Source: Sphingopyxis sp. MWB1 (lineage in GTDB: Bacteria > Pseudomonadota > Alphaproteobacteria > Sphingomonadales > Sphingomonadaceae). From it: a DNA stretch of 64,000 bases. Numbering within the stretch: position 1 is the stretch's first letter; each line of letters opens with the position of its first letter. Location: assembly GCF_000763945.1 (NCBI RefSeq), contig NZ_JQFJ01000005.1, positions 1-64,000 on the forward strand. Reading direction: 5' to 3'. The notes under the pieces are model-generated. The model searched no databases and was not told the origin of the DNA. It saw only the letters and a program-made list of their open reading frames with translations. Shown here piece after piece: positions 11,798 to 20,240 of this stretch. A program made the position numbers and the translations under genes.

Positions 11798-11973
11798 AAC
11801 GCGCCGCTATTTAGGGTGCGACCACCAAAAGGTGGCGCTCTCCCCTCCTGCCTTTTGCGGCAGCCAAATAATATGGTGAAAATTACCGACTGTCGGGAAT
11901 TTTTTCTTAAGCCACCGAGCCGCCAAGGCTCATAAAATGGTCGTTAGCCGCATTTTCCGGTCATTCGGGCCAT

Positions 11974-11989
11974 TTGGCACAAGGTTTGC
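11974..11989 (+). promoter_or_regulatory. Sigma-54 (RpoN) type promoter upstream of pspC-like gene
   Basis: TTGGCAC-AAGGT-TTGC matches the -24/-12 consensus TGGCAC-N5-TTGC with the correct spacing. It lies about 55 bp before the pspC-like start codon. Phage-shock genes are classically transcribed by sigma-54 with PspF. The rest of the gap from 11798 to 12043 shows no gene, only AT-richer sequence that could hold activator sites. Confidence 0.75.
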
Positions 11990-12043
11990 GAAGCACAGGG
12001 CGAAGGCGGGGATCATCCCCACGCCACAGAGAAAGACGATAAA

Positions 12044-12346
12044 ATGGATCAGGACTCCCCCAATCTTTTTCGTCGCCGCGACACTTTTTTCGGCATTTGC
12101 GAAGGCATCGGCCAGGATTTCGGTTTCAACCCGCTGTGGTTGCGTCTGGCCTTCGTCATGCCGCTCTTTTTCTTCCCCGTACAAACCGTCCTCGGCTATT
12201 TCGGCCTGGGGCTGGTGGTGCTCGCATCGCGGCTGATCTTTCCACCGCGCAAGACGGCGCTGCCCGCGCTGATCGAGGTGGAAGCAGAGAGGCAAGCCGC
12301 GGCCCCGGTCGCGGCGGACGAAGCAAAGGTCGCCATAGCTGCCTGA
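12044..12346 (+). CDS. PspC domain-containing membrane protein
   Basis: This 100-residue protein carries a PspC domain. A short basic N-terminus (NLFRRRDTFFGICEGIGQDFG) is followed by two hydrophobic segments (LRLAFVMPLFFFP and VLGYFGLGLVVLASRLIF), then an Ala-rich cytoplasmic tail. PspC proteins sense envelope stress at the inner membrane and bind PspA. No pspA, pspB or pspF is adjacent. The sigma-54-type promoter upstream supports membership in a phage-shock regulon. The gene is monocistronic and is followed by a terminator. Confidence 0.85.
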   Translation: MDQDSPNLFRRRDTFFGICEGIGQDFGFNPLWLRLAFVMPLFFFPVQTVLGYFGLGLVVLASRLIFPPRKTALPALIEVEAERQAAAPVAADEAKVAIAA

Positions 12347-12388
12347 ACATCACGGCAGGGGCTTTGCTCCGAAATTAAGGCTTTTTCG

Positions 12389-12424
12389 ACAAAAAAGGGG
12401 GGTTCGCGCGAAACCCCCTTTTTT
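12389..12424. terminator. Bidirectional intrinsic terminator
   Basis: The stem AAAAAAGGGGGGTTCGCG with CGAAACCCCCCTTTTTT-type complementarity has an A run on one side and a T run on the other. It sits about 45 bp after the pspC-like stop. The following stretch to 12569 has no recognised gene. Confidence 0.9.
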
Positions 12425-12569
12425 CGTCCCTCACTGGCACAGCTTTCTCCCCATTTCGGGGCGGTCATATACGCGACGTTTACGACAGAGGCCTATGGTC
12501 ATCCTTTGATGCACGACGTCGCGGATGGGCCTGCGCCCCCAATCCTGCGCCCCCAATGAGGAACAAGAG

Positions 12570-13241
12570 TTGAGCCAGATAATCTCCCCCCTGCCCCAGC
12601 CCCCCGATACCGCCCAGCTGCTGGACGAATTGGTCGGTGGCAAGGGAACGGGCGCCCATCCTTATGTTCGGTCGGGCGCCCTGTCCGAAGCCCCCGAAGC
12701 GATGCGCAATCTGGCCGACGCCGTTCATTTCCTGTGCCTGCTCCACGGGCGTCACCCCGGCGTGGTGGACAGCGCCGCACTGAAAAATGTCGACCCCGAA
12801 GCACGCGCGTGGCTGGAAGAGGCCGTCGAGGCCTTTGCCGACGAACGCGCCTTTTTGTCGCACATTGCTGCCGCCGTCGGCCCCGTACCCAGCACGCCGG
12901 GACAGGCGCAGAGCGAAGCGACCGTCGCGGCTCAGCGCCGCGCACTCGACATGTTGGCGCAATCCGACCGCCATGGCTGCGCGGTGGGGGCCGCCCTTGC
13001 CCTGACGCTCGATTGGTGCACGATCCGCGTCCTGCTCGACATCAGCGCCGCCCGGCTCGACCTTGCGGCCAATCCCAGCCACTTGCCCGACCTTCGCGCA
13101 ACGGCGGCGCTCGCCGCCCGGCTGGGTGCATCCCCACCCATTCAGCGCGCCATGCTGTTTGGCGCCAAACAGTTGCTGCTTCAGCATCAGGGCCTGTGGG
13201 ATTTGATGATGGCACGCGCCAAGGCGCGCGGGACCATTTGA
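12570..13241 (+). CDS. Conserved-looking hypothetical helical protein
   Basis: I do not recognise this family. The most likely start is the TTG at 12570 (product SQIISPLPQPPDTAQLLDEL), because GAGGA precedes it by 8 bases. An in-frame ATG at 12525 has no such site. The product of about 223 residues is soluble and almost entirely helical, with alternating Ala/Leu segments and no signal peptide. It contains LCLLHGRHPGVVD near the N-terminus and GASPPIQRAMLFGAKQLLLQ near the C-terminus. It lies alone between a terminator and moxR. Base usage is like its neighbours. No function is proposed. Confidence 0.8.
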   Translation: MSQIISPLPQPPDTAQLLDELVGGKGTGAHPYVRSGALSEAPEAMRNLADAVHFLCLLHGRHPGVVDSAALKNVDPEARAWLEEAVEAFADERAFLSHIAAAVGPVPSTPGQAQSEATVAAQRRALDMLAQSDRHGCAVGAALALTLDWCTIRVLLDISAARLDLAANPSHLPDLRATAALAARLGASPPIQRAMLFGAKQLLLQHQGLWDLMMARAKARGTI

Positions 13242-13346
13242 GCCAGCGGGCCGCGCCCGCTTTCCCTCTTTGAACGAAACGAAACAGCGCACCGGCGCGC
13301 GGGCCATGCTTGCGCGCCCCCGCCGCCATCGCTATGCCGGTGACGA

Positions 13347-13362
13347 TTTACGTTCACGTTAA
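13347..13362. promoter_or_regulatory. TTTACGTTCACGTTAA operator-like palindrome before moxR
   Basis: This imperfect inverted repeat (TTACGT, two bases, ACGTTAA) ends 18 bases before the moxR start codon. A better copy, TTACGTTTACGTAA, lies before the enoyl-CoA hydratase gene at 20170. The shape resembles sites described for LiuR-type MerR regulators of acyl-CoA catabolism, but the regulator is not in this window. Confidence 0.5.
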
Positions 13363-13380
13363 GGGAAAGGCAGCACGCCC

Positions 13381-14226
13381 ATGCGCTTTGAAGGAACCAG
13401 CGCCTATATTGCCACCGACGATCTGAAGGTCGCCGTCAATGCCGCGACGATGCTGCGCCGTCCCCTGCTGGTCAAGGGCGAACCGGGAACCGGCAAGACG
13501 GTGCTGGCCGAACAAATTGCCCAGGCATTTGACGCGCCGCTGATCACCTGGAACATCAAATCGACGACCAAGGCGCAGCAGGGCCTGTATGAATATGACG
13601 CGGTGGCGCGGCTGCGCGACGGACAGCTTGGCGAAGAGCGGGTCCACGACATTCGCAACTATATCAGGAAGGGCAAGCTGTGGGAGGCTTTTACCAGCCC
13701 GAAACTCCCCGTCCTGCTGATCGACGAGATCGACAAGGCCGATATCGAATTTCCGAACGACCTGCTTCAGGAACTCGATCGCATGGCCTTTCATGTCTAT
13801 GAGACCGACGAGACGATCACGGCGAAGGAACGCCCGATCGTCGTCATCACGTCGAACAATGAAAAGGAATTGCCCGACGCATTTCTGCGCCGCTGTTTCT
13901 TTCACTATATCAAATTCCCTGACCGCGACACGATGGCCGAGATTGTCGAGGTGCATTTCCCTGGCATCCAGAAGACGCTGGTGAGCCGGGCCATGGATAT
14001 TTTCTATGATGTGCGCGAAGTGCCGGGGCTCAAGAAAAAGCCCTCGACCAGCGAGCTGATCGACTGGCTGAAGCTGCTCTTGGCCGAGGATATGCCGCTC
14101 GAAGTGCTGCAGAACCGCGATGTCGGCAAGGCCATCCCGCCGTTGCACGGCGCACTGCTCAAAAATGAGCAGGATGTGATGCTGTTCGAAAAGCTCGCCT
14201 TTATGGCGCGGCGCCAAGGCGGCTGA
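13381..14226 (+). CDS. MoxR family AAA+ ATPase
   Basis: This 281-residue MoxR-type AAA+ ATPase probably acts as a chaperone-like remodeller for metalloenzyme maturation or stress. Walker A is GEPGTGKT (residues 33-40) and Walker B is VLLIDEIDKAD (about 112-122). Sensor 1 is VVITSNNEKELPDAFLRRC, followed by the C-terminal lid. MoxR genes usually pair with a von Willebrand factor A (CoxE-like) partner; here the next gene is cutA instead, 14 bp away. An operator-like palindrome lies just upstream. Confidence 0.93.
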   Translation: MRFEGTSAYIATDDLKVAVNAATMLRRPLLVKGEPGTGKTVLAEQIAQAFDAPLITWNIKSTTKAQQGLYEYDAVARLRDGQLGEERVHDIRNYIRKGKLWEAFTSPKLPVLLIDEIDKADIEFPNDLLQELDRMAFHVYETDETITAKERPIVVITSNNEKELPDAFLRRCFFHYIKFPDRDTMAEIVEVHFPGIQKTLVSRAMDIFYDVREVPGLKKKPSTSELIDWLKLLLAEDMPLEVLQNRDVGKAIPPLHGALLKNEQDVMLFEKLAFMARRQGG

Positions 14227-14240
14227 TCAGGGCGGCTGAG

Positions 14241-14558
14241 ATGAACGGGGGGCGCTGTATCGTCATCACCACGACGGTCGGCAGCGCCGAAGCAGCGGAG
14301 CGCATCGCAGACGCGGTGATCGCCGAGCGCCTCGCCGCCTGTGTGCAAAGCTGGCCGATCTCGAGCCGCTATCGCTGGCAGGGCGCGGTCGCAGCCGACA
14401 GCGAGATACGGCTGGAGATGAAGACCATAAACGAGCGCGCCGAGGCGCTGGTGGCGCGGGTAGCGGCGCTCCATCCCTATGAGCTGCCCGAAATATTGGT
14501 AGCAAGCGTGGCCGCTTCCGAAGCTTATGCGGCGTGGGTCGAAGCGGAGACGCGCTGA
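14241..14558 (+). CDS. cutA: Divalent-cation tolerance protein CutA
   Basis: This 105-residue CutA1 protein belongs to a small trimeric family with a PII-like ferredoxin fold. Family hallmarks are the opening ITTTVGSAEAAERIADAVI, the central ERLAACVQSWPISSRYRWQG and the closing HPYELPEILV. It was originally tied to copper tolerance, but its real role is unclear. It lies 14 bp after moxR and ends 7 bp before the convergent chemoreceptor gene. Confidence 0.95.
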   Translation: MNGGRCIVITTTVGSAEAAERIADAVIAERLAACVQSWPISSRYRWQGAVAADSEIRLEMKTINERAEALVARVAALHPYELPEILVASVAASEAYAAWVEAETR

Positions 14559-14565
14559 GAGGCCC

Positions 14566-15975
14566 CTATAGCCGGTAAGCCACCTCGACATCGCCCCAAC
14601 GGCGGCCGTTGATGATTGCGGGCACATAGACGTTGCGGACGGTCACATAATTGCGCCCGTCGCCTTCCTGCCGATAGACCGCCATGAAGAAAGCCGCATT
14701 GCTGCGTTTCGCGGCGGCATCGGTGGCGTCGAATAAAATGCGGCCATTGCGGCAATGGGCGGTGTCATGTTCGAGGTCGCCCGTCGGCGCGCGCGAACAT
14801 TCGGTGACATGGGTAGGCAGAAAGCCGTTCATATCCGCCGCCGAAGACATTTTGACCTGATCATGGCTGGCGACGATGCGGTCGAAAAGCGGGCGCCAAT
14901 TGGCGTCGGCCCAGTCGCTGAGGCTGGTGCGGTACAGGGGCGGGTTGGACCCGGGCACCAGACGATAATCGGTATCGAACAATTGCTCCATCGTCAGTTC
15001 GCCGCGCTCGATGGCGCGTTCGGCGAGCGACACAAATTCGTCGCGCACCTGCCCCGCCAGTTCGACCACCGCGGAATCGGCGGGGCTGACCCCGGCGGAG
15101 ATCACCGTGTTAAACATGCGGTTCGAAACATGTTCCATCGACAGGATCGAATCGCGGGTCGCGTTCAGGGTCGCGCCATTCTCGCGCACCGATTGCACCA
15201 CATGGTCGAGCGCGCCGCGCACCTTGGCGCCATTGGCATGGACCATGGCGGAGCTTTGCGCGATGCGGTCGCTTTGATCGTCGAGCATGGCGACGAGATG
15301 CGTGGCATCGTGCAGCGCGTCGGTGATCGTTTCGAACTGCGCCTCGGCGCGGCTCGACTGTTCGACGCCGGTCTGGATTTCGGCGACCAGCCCGCCCGCT
15401 TCGGCGGCAAGGCTGCCGATGGTGCGGCGAATTTCGTCGGTCGCGCCGCGCGTATTTTGCGCGAGCTTTTTCACCTCGGCCGCGACGACGGCGAAGGTGC
15501 GCCCGGCATCGCCCGCGCGTTCAGCCTCGATCGCGGCATTGAGCGCGAGCATATTGGTCGTTTTGGCGATGGATTCGATGGATTTGCTGACCTGCTGCAC
15601 CTGTTCCATCACCGAGGCGAAGTTTGTGACATGGGTGCCCAGCCGCGCGACCAGCCCGATGACCGAGCGGAATTCGGCGACGGCGTTATGAACCCGCTCT
15701 GCCCCCCGGTCGAGCTGTTCGCAGGCGCGCGCCGACAAGAGCTTGGCTTCGTCGGTCGAATCGGCAATCTGGCGCTGGTCGGCCTCCAGGCTGACGACGA
15801 AATCTTCAAGCCGGCCCAGTTCCTCAACCTGCCGGTCCATCTGGTCGGTAGCCCTTTTTATCTGCCCCGCCGCCTCGCTGCATCCGACCGCCAGTTCGCC
15901 GCAATCGCTGGCGACCGACTGGTCGAGCACCGGCTCACTCGAATGGATCGGATCATATTTCATCTGGGCCCCCAT
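14566..15975 (-). CDS. Soluble methyl-accepting chemotaxis protein
   Basis: This 469-residue chemoreceptor-like protein has no transmembrane helix, so it is predicted to be cytoplasmic. Coiled-coil heptads run from about residue 20 to 300, with the highly conserved hairpin tip [20 protein letters not shown] at about residue 140-160. After the signalling domain comes a C-terminal domain of about 150 residues ([15 protein letters not shown] ... [23 protein letters not shown]) that is probably the sensor. It contains two Cys ([14 protein letters not shown]). No other chemotaxis gene is nearby. An alternative start is the Met at residue 5. Confidence 0.9.
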   Translation of the reverse strand: MGAQMKYDPIHSSEPVLDQSVASDCGELAVGCSEAAGQIKRATDQMDRQVEELGRLEDFVVSLEADQRQIADSTDEAKLLSARACEQLDRGAERVHNAVAEFRSVIGLVARLGTHVTNFASVMEQVQQVSKSIESIAKTTNMLALNAAIEAERAGDAGRTFAVVAAEVKKLAQNTRGATDEIRRTIGSLAAEAGGLVAEIQTGVEQSSRAEAQFETITDALHDATHLVAMLDDQSDRIAQSSAMVHANGAKVRGALDHVVQSVRENGATLNATRDSILSMEHVSNRMFNTVISAGVSPADSAVVELAGQVRDEFVSLAERAIERGELTMEQLFDTDYRLVPGSNPPLYRTSLSDWADANWRPLFDRIVASHDQVKMSSAADMNGFLPTHVTECSRAPTGDLEHDTAHCRNGRILFDATDAAAKRSNAAFFMAVYRQEGDGRNYVTVRNVYVPAIINGRRWGDVEVAYRL

Positions 15976-16022
15976 GAAATGATCGCGATGCTATGCCGAA
16001 TATTGGTTAACGGGGCGTCAAC

Positions 16023-18950
16023 TTACTCCGCCGGGGCGGGCGCGGATGCGGCTGCGCCGTTTTCCGACGCCAGCTTGTCGCTGACCGCGCGGATCACCAA
16101 CGCTTCGTCATCCTGCAAATAGCGGCGGGCGAGCGCCTGAAGCTCCGCCGGAGTCGCCGCCTTCACTGCGGCGATAGCGTTGCGGCTGCGGTCGAGCCGT
16201 TCGGGGTGCGAAGACGCCTCGGCAACATAATTCAGCCAATAGCTATTCTCGCCGCGCGCCTTGGCCATCGCCTCGACCATCGGTCGCCGCGCGCGGTCGA
16301 GCAGGTCGGCGCTGACCGGCGCATCGCGAAGATCCCGCGCGATGGCAAAAATCGCGGCGCGCGTGGTCGCGAGATGGCCCGCATCGACATTGCTGGCGGC
16401 GTAAAGATAGCCATAGCCCGGAAATTCGCTCGACAGGCTGACGCCCGCGCCGGGGCTGTAGCTTTCGCCCAGCCGTTCGCGCAATTCCTCGGTCAGCTTG
16501 AGCCGCATGACGCGCGCGAGCAGGGTGAGGCGCATCGCTTCGCCCAAGTCGCTGTCGTCGCGCGCGGGCCAGTAAACGCGCAGTTCCGCCTGATCGGCTG
16601 GCCCCTTGTGAATCAGGGTGCGGTCCTGCCGGTCGCGCGCAAAATGGCGTTCGCGCGCTTCGGTTCGCGGATCGAAGGCCGCGCGGCGTGGCGGTAGCGC
16701 GCCAAAGCTGGCGGCGATGGCGTCGATCACCGCCTGTTCGTCGATGTCGCCGACGACGCCGATCTCGATGGCGCCATGGGCGAGACTGTCGGCGATGGCG
16801 GGTTTCAGCCCCTCCCAATCGAGCGCCATGGCGGTTTCGAGCGGCGGGATTTGCGCGCGGGGGTCGCCGTCGGCGAGAATAGCGCCTGCGTCGCGTCCCA
16901 TCACCGCCCCCGGCGTTGCGTCCATCGCCGCATAGCGCTGCGGCAGGCTGCGGCGAATGAGGGCGAGCCCGTCGGCGCGATAGCCGGGATAGCGCAGGAA
17001 GGCCGCCATCAGCTTGGCCTGAAGGGCAAAATCCTCCGGCGTGGTGACGACGCTGCCGCCAAAGGCATCGGTATCGCTGCCGAAAACCGGGCTGACCGCG
17101 CGGCCCGCGAGGATCGAGCGCAGATCATCGCTGCTATGCGCCTCCAACCCGCCGAGCGACAGATAGCGCGCGAGCGCGACCTTTGTCGGATCATCGCGCG
17201 TCGCGAGCAGATTGCCGCCATCGACGCGCACCGACAAATAGACACGATCCTTTTGAAAAATCGTCTTTTTGATGTTGAGCATCACATGATTGGCAAAGCG
17301 GATGCGGCGGATGCCGAGATCCTTAACCCGGCTATCCCCGACAATCTTTCCGGGCGCGCCGAAATTTTGATAGGCGAAATCCTGCGCCTCCGTTTCCTGA
17401 GGACGCGCGACGGCGATTTGCTGTGCGGCGCCCCACGCGTCGAGGATCACCGCATCGCCCCCCGCGATCGGCTTCTTGGCGGTAACGCGCAGCAGCGGCG
17501 CGCTAAGCCCCGTCATGCGGGCGCGAAAGGCGTGAGTAATCGACGCGGCATCCAGCGTCGGGGCTGCTTCCTCGAACAAGGCCAATGCGGTGTCGGGATG
17601 GCTGACGACAAATTCGCCGTCGGCAGCGCGGATCAACTGGTCCGCGAGCGATTCGCTGCGCCGGGTTTCGGCTCCGGCGGCGCTGTTGCGAAGCGCGGTG
17701 CGCTGGGTGGCAAGCTGTTCGGCGACCTCAGCCTCGGTAAAGCCATAGAGGATCGCGCGGCGCCATTCCTGTTCGATCAATTCCAGCGCCTCGCGCCACG
17801 CCCCCTCCTTGGCGGCGGCGCTGATTGTCACCTGTTCGAACGTCTGCCATCCCGACGCATCGCCGAAGCTACCGCTCAGGATCGGCGAATCTTCTTCCAT
17901 CGCGCGTTTGGCGAGACGGCGGTTGATGATCGCCTCGCCGATATTTTCGGCTGTGCGGCGATAGCGGCGCGCGCGGCTGTCGGCTTCATCAGTCCAGGGG
18001 CGAAAGGCGGTGATCGACACGCTGTCCTGAATGGCAGGATCGACAAAGCTGTCGGCGGCGGCCGGGCGGTCATAGTCGACGTCGCCAATATCGGGGTCCG
18101 CCCCCGCTTCGCCCTGCCCGTGCCAGTCGGAAAAGCGCGCCTTGATCTTTTCCTCGACCTTGGCCGCGTCGAAGTCGCCGACCACGACAAGCGTCGCACG
18201 TTCGGGCCGGTAATAACGCTGGTAAAGGTCGCGCAGCCGCTCCGCCGGGGCAGTGCGGATCACCTCTTCAGTGCCGATGGGCAACCGGTCGGCGACGATC
18301 ATCCCCTCCATCTGGAAGGCCAGCCGGTCGACGAGATTGCGAAGCTGATAGGTATCGCGCGCGCGCCGTTCGGACAGGATAACGCCGCGTTCCCGGTCCA
18401 CCGCATCCGGCGCAATCGTCAGTTCGCTCGCGGTTTCGCGCATCAGCATCAGCCCGGTGTCGACGAGATCGTCCGAAGTGCCGGGCAGGTTGAGCTTGTA
18501 GATGGTTTCGTCAAAACCCGTCGAGGCATTGGTGTCGGCGCCAAAGGACAGACCCTTGCGCTCGAGCAGCCTCACCATCTCGCCTTCGGGAACATGCGTT
18601 GAGCCGTTGAAGGCCATATGTTCAAGAAAATGGGCAAGCCCGCGCTGATCCTCCGCCTCGTCAAAACTGCCGACGGCAAAGCGCAGACGGATGGCGGCGC
18701 TGTTGAGGGGGCGCTTGTTGGCGCGCACGGCATATTTCATCCCGTTGGGAAGGACGCCGAAGCGCACCGCCGGGTCGGGCGCGATGTCGCTGCCTGCAAA
18801 ATTCCACGCCTTGGCCGCCGCGTCCTGCGGATTGGTGGCAGACGGCGCTGGCTGGCCCGATTCCTTGGCAGCGACAGGGACGGATGTAACGGCGAGAAGG
18901 GCGAGCGGCGACAGCGCAGTGGCGAAGCGCCGGAAAAATATCCGGGTCAT
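16023..18950 (-). CDS. M16 family zinc metallopeptidase
   Basis: This 975-residue periplasmic or outer-membrane-associated insulinase-type protease starts with a signal peptide (RFATALSPLALLAVTSVPVAA). The inverted zinc motif HFLEH is at residues 107-111 within GLAHFLEHMAFNGS, followed by the downstream glutamate region. The length fits a two-lobed M16B enzyme (active lobe plus inactive lobe). It is monocistronic, and a repeat region lies between it and purC. The substrate is unknown; such enzymes often degrade short peptides. Confidence 0.95.
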   Translation of the reverse strand: MTRIFFRRFATALSPLALLAVTSVPVAAKESGQPAPSATNPQDAAAKAWNFAGSDIAPDPAVRFGVLPNGMKYAVRANKRPLNSAAIRLRFAVGSFDEAEDQRGLAHFLEHMAFNGSTHVPEGEMVRLLERKGLSFGADTNASTGFDETIYKLNLPGTSDDLVDTGLMLMRETASELTIAPDAVDRERGVILSERRARDTYQLRNLVDRLAFQMEGMIVADRLPIGTEEVIRTAPAERLRDLYQRYYRPERATLVVVGDFDAAKVEEKIKARFSDWHGQGEAGADPDIGDVDYDRPAAADSFVDPAIQDSVSITAFRPWTDEADSRARRYRRTAENIGEAIINRRLAKRAMEEDSPILSGSFGDASGWQTFEQVTISAAAKEGAWREALELIEQEWRRAILYGFTEAEVAEQLATQRTALRNSAAGAETRRSESLADQLIRAADGEFVVSHPDTALALFEEAAPTLDAASITHAFRARMTGLSAPLLRVTAKKPIAGGDAVILDAWGAAQQIAVARPQETEAQDFAYQNFGAPGKIVGDSRVKDLGIRRIRFANHVMLNIKKTIFQKDRVYLSVRVDGGNLLATRDDPTKVALARYLSLGGLEAHSSDDLRSILAGRAVSPVFGSDTDAFGGSVVTTPEDFALQAKLMAAFLRYPGYRADGLALIRRSLPQRYAAMDATPGAVMGRDAGAILADGDPRAQIPPLETAMALDWEGLKPAIADSLAHGAIEIGVVGDIDEQAVIDAIAASFGALPPRRAAFDPRTEARERHFARDRQDRTLIHKGPADQAELRVYWPARDDSDLGEAMRLTLLARVMRLKLTEELRERLGESYSPGAGVSLSSEFPGYGYLYAASNVDAGHLATTRAAIFAIARDLRDAPVSADLLDRARRPMVEAMAKARGENSYWLNYVAEASSHPERLDRSRNAIAAVKAATPAELQALARRYLQDDEALVIRAVSDKLASENGAAASAPAPAE

Positions 18951-19047
18951 CCGTCCGTTCTGGGGATGAATTCGCCAGCGTCAAGGCGCGTGGGAGAAGC
19001 TGGGGTCGAATTTCGACAGGCGGTCAGCTGGCTTGCCCCCGGCCGGA

Positions 19048-19121
19048 TCGTCACCCCGGACTTGATCCGGGGTCCATTTACGCTCCCTAGGCTGGATCCC
19101 GGATCACGTCCGGGATGACGA
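19048..19121. repeat. Paired inverted repeat, CCGGACTTGATCCGG family
   Basis: TCGTCACCCCGGACTTGATC and its inverted partner GGATCACGTCCGGGATGACGA flank a short spacer. Related pairs are at 21207-21297 and 39126-39215. Confidence 0.85.
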
Positions 19122-19160
19122 TGTTAGGCTTTTGGGGCCACCGGTTAGCTGGTGGAACCC

Positions 19161-19937
19161 TCAGCCCTTTTTCTTGCGGTGGCTTTCGAGGTCAAGAACC
19201 GCGGTATCGCCGCCTTCGGGCATCAGGCCCAGGCGGCGGGCGACTTCCTGATAGGCTTCAACCTCACCGCCGAGGTCACGGCGGAAACGGTCCTTGTCGA
19301 GCTTTTCACCCGAGCTCATGTCCCACAGACGACAACCATCGGGGCTGATTTCATCGGCGAGGATGATACGGCTGAAATCGCCATCATAGAGCCGGCCGAA
19401 TTCGAGTTTGAAATCGACAAGGCGGATGCCGATGGCGGCGAACATGCCCGACATGAAATCATTGATGCGGATCGCCATGTCCTGAATATCGTGCAATTCA
19501 TCCTGGCTGCACCAGTTGAAGCAGGCGATATGCTCCTCGGCCACCAGCGGGTCACCGAGCGCGTCATCCTTGTAGCAATATTCGATGAGCGTGCGGGGCA
19601 GTTGCGTCCCCTCTTCGATACCCAGCCGTTTGGTGAGCGAACCCGCGGCAACATTGCGAACAATGACTTCGATCGGGACGATTTCGACCTGACGGATCAA
19701 TTGTTCACGCATGTTGAGGCGGCGGACGAAGTGATGCGGCACGCCGATATTGCCGAGCAGGGTGAAGACATGCTCCGAAATACGGTTGTTGAGCACGCCC
19801 TTGCCATTGATCGTCCCGCGTTTCTGCGCATTGAAGGCGGTCGCGTCATCCTTGAAATATTGGATCAGCGTGCCAGGTTCGGGGCCTTCGTAAAGGATCT
19901 TGGCTTTGCCTTCGTAAATCTGGCGGCGGCGGGCCAT
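19161..19937 (-). CDS. purC: Phosphoribosylaminoimidazole-succinocarboxamide synthase
   Basis: PurC (SAICAR synthetase) joins CAIR and aspartate with ATP in purine synthesis. The sequence starting [18 protein letters not shown] is typical. It continues with [35 protein letters not shown] and [15 protein letters not shown]. The frame continues 15 codons upstream, but the ATG at 19937 gives the standard N-terminus and 258 residues. The C-terminal HRKKKG is basic. Confidence 0.97.
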   Translation of the reverse strand: MARRRQIYEGKAKILYEGPEPGTLIQYFKDDATAFNAQKRGTINGKGVLNNRISEHVFTLLGNIGVPHHFVRRLNMREQLIRQVEIVPIEVIVRNVAAGSLTKRLGIEEGTQLPRTLIEYCYKDDALGDPLVAEEHIACFNWCSQDELHDIQDMAIRINDFMSGMFAAIGIRLVDFKLEFGRLYDGDFSRIILADEISPDGCRLWDMSSGEKLDKDRFRRDLGGEVEAYQEVARRLGLMPEGGDTAVLDLESHRKKKG

Positions 19938-20116
19938 GGGCAGCAACTTTCTGTCGGAACGAAATGAATGGCCCCGGCGCATGCGACTCAGGCAAGAGGC
20001 GCGGTGCCGGGGCGATGGCGCCCTATAGCGCCAAAGCCGCGCCGCGTCATCATCGACGTGGCGCGAGGGGTGAAGGCGCCACTTTCCCCTTGATTGCCAC
20101 GGTCATTGACGATGGC

Positions 20117-20155
20117 TTGGGATGGCTTCGTCGCTTCGCTCCTCGCAACAACGAA
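20117..20155. repeat. GAGGAGCGAAGCGACG-type repeat fragment
   Basis: GATGGCTTCGTCGCTTCGCT followed by CCTCGCAACAACG is a degenerate copy of a dispersed intergenic repeat. A related pair lies at 34680-34770. The surrounding gap 19938-20169 has no gene. Confidence 0.6.
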
Positions 20156-20169
20156 CGGGCAGACAAGGC

Positions 20170-20183
20170 TTACGTTTACGTAA
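20170..20183. promoter_or_regulatory. TTACGTTTACGTAA operator-like palindrome
   Basis: Perfect 6-bp arms (TTACGT, ACGTAA) around two T lie 57 bp before the enoyl-CoA hydratase start codon. The motif resembles sites reported for LiuR-type MerR regulators of branched-chain acyl-CoA catabolism, which would fit the target gene. The assignment is inference. Confidence 0.6.
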
Positions 20184-20240
20184 AGGGCTTGCAATGCGCC
20201 CGCCTGCTTGCAACGCTGCGCCAAACCAAAGGAGAGACCG

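Noticed and set aside
12525..12569. ATG at 12525 as start of the hypothetical protein
   Set aside because: No Shine-Dalgarno sequence; the TTG at 12570 has GAGGA at proper distance.
16776..18602. 608-codon frame antisense to the M16 protease
   Set aside because: Shadow frame with typical arginine-rich nonsense composition; the M16 frame is well supported by motifs.
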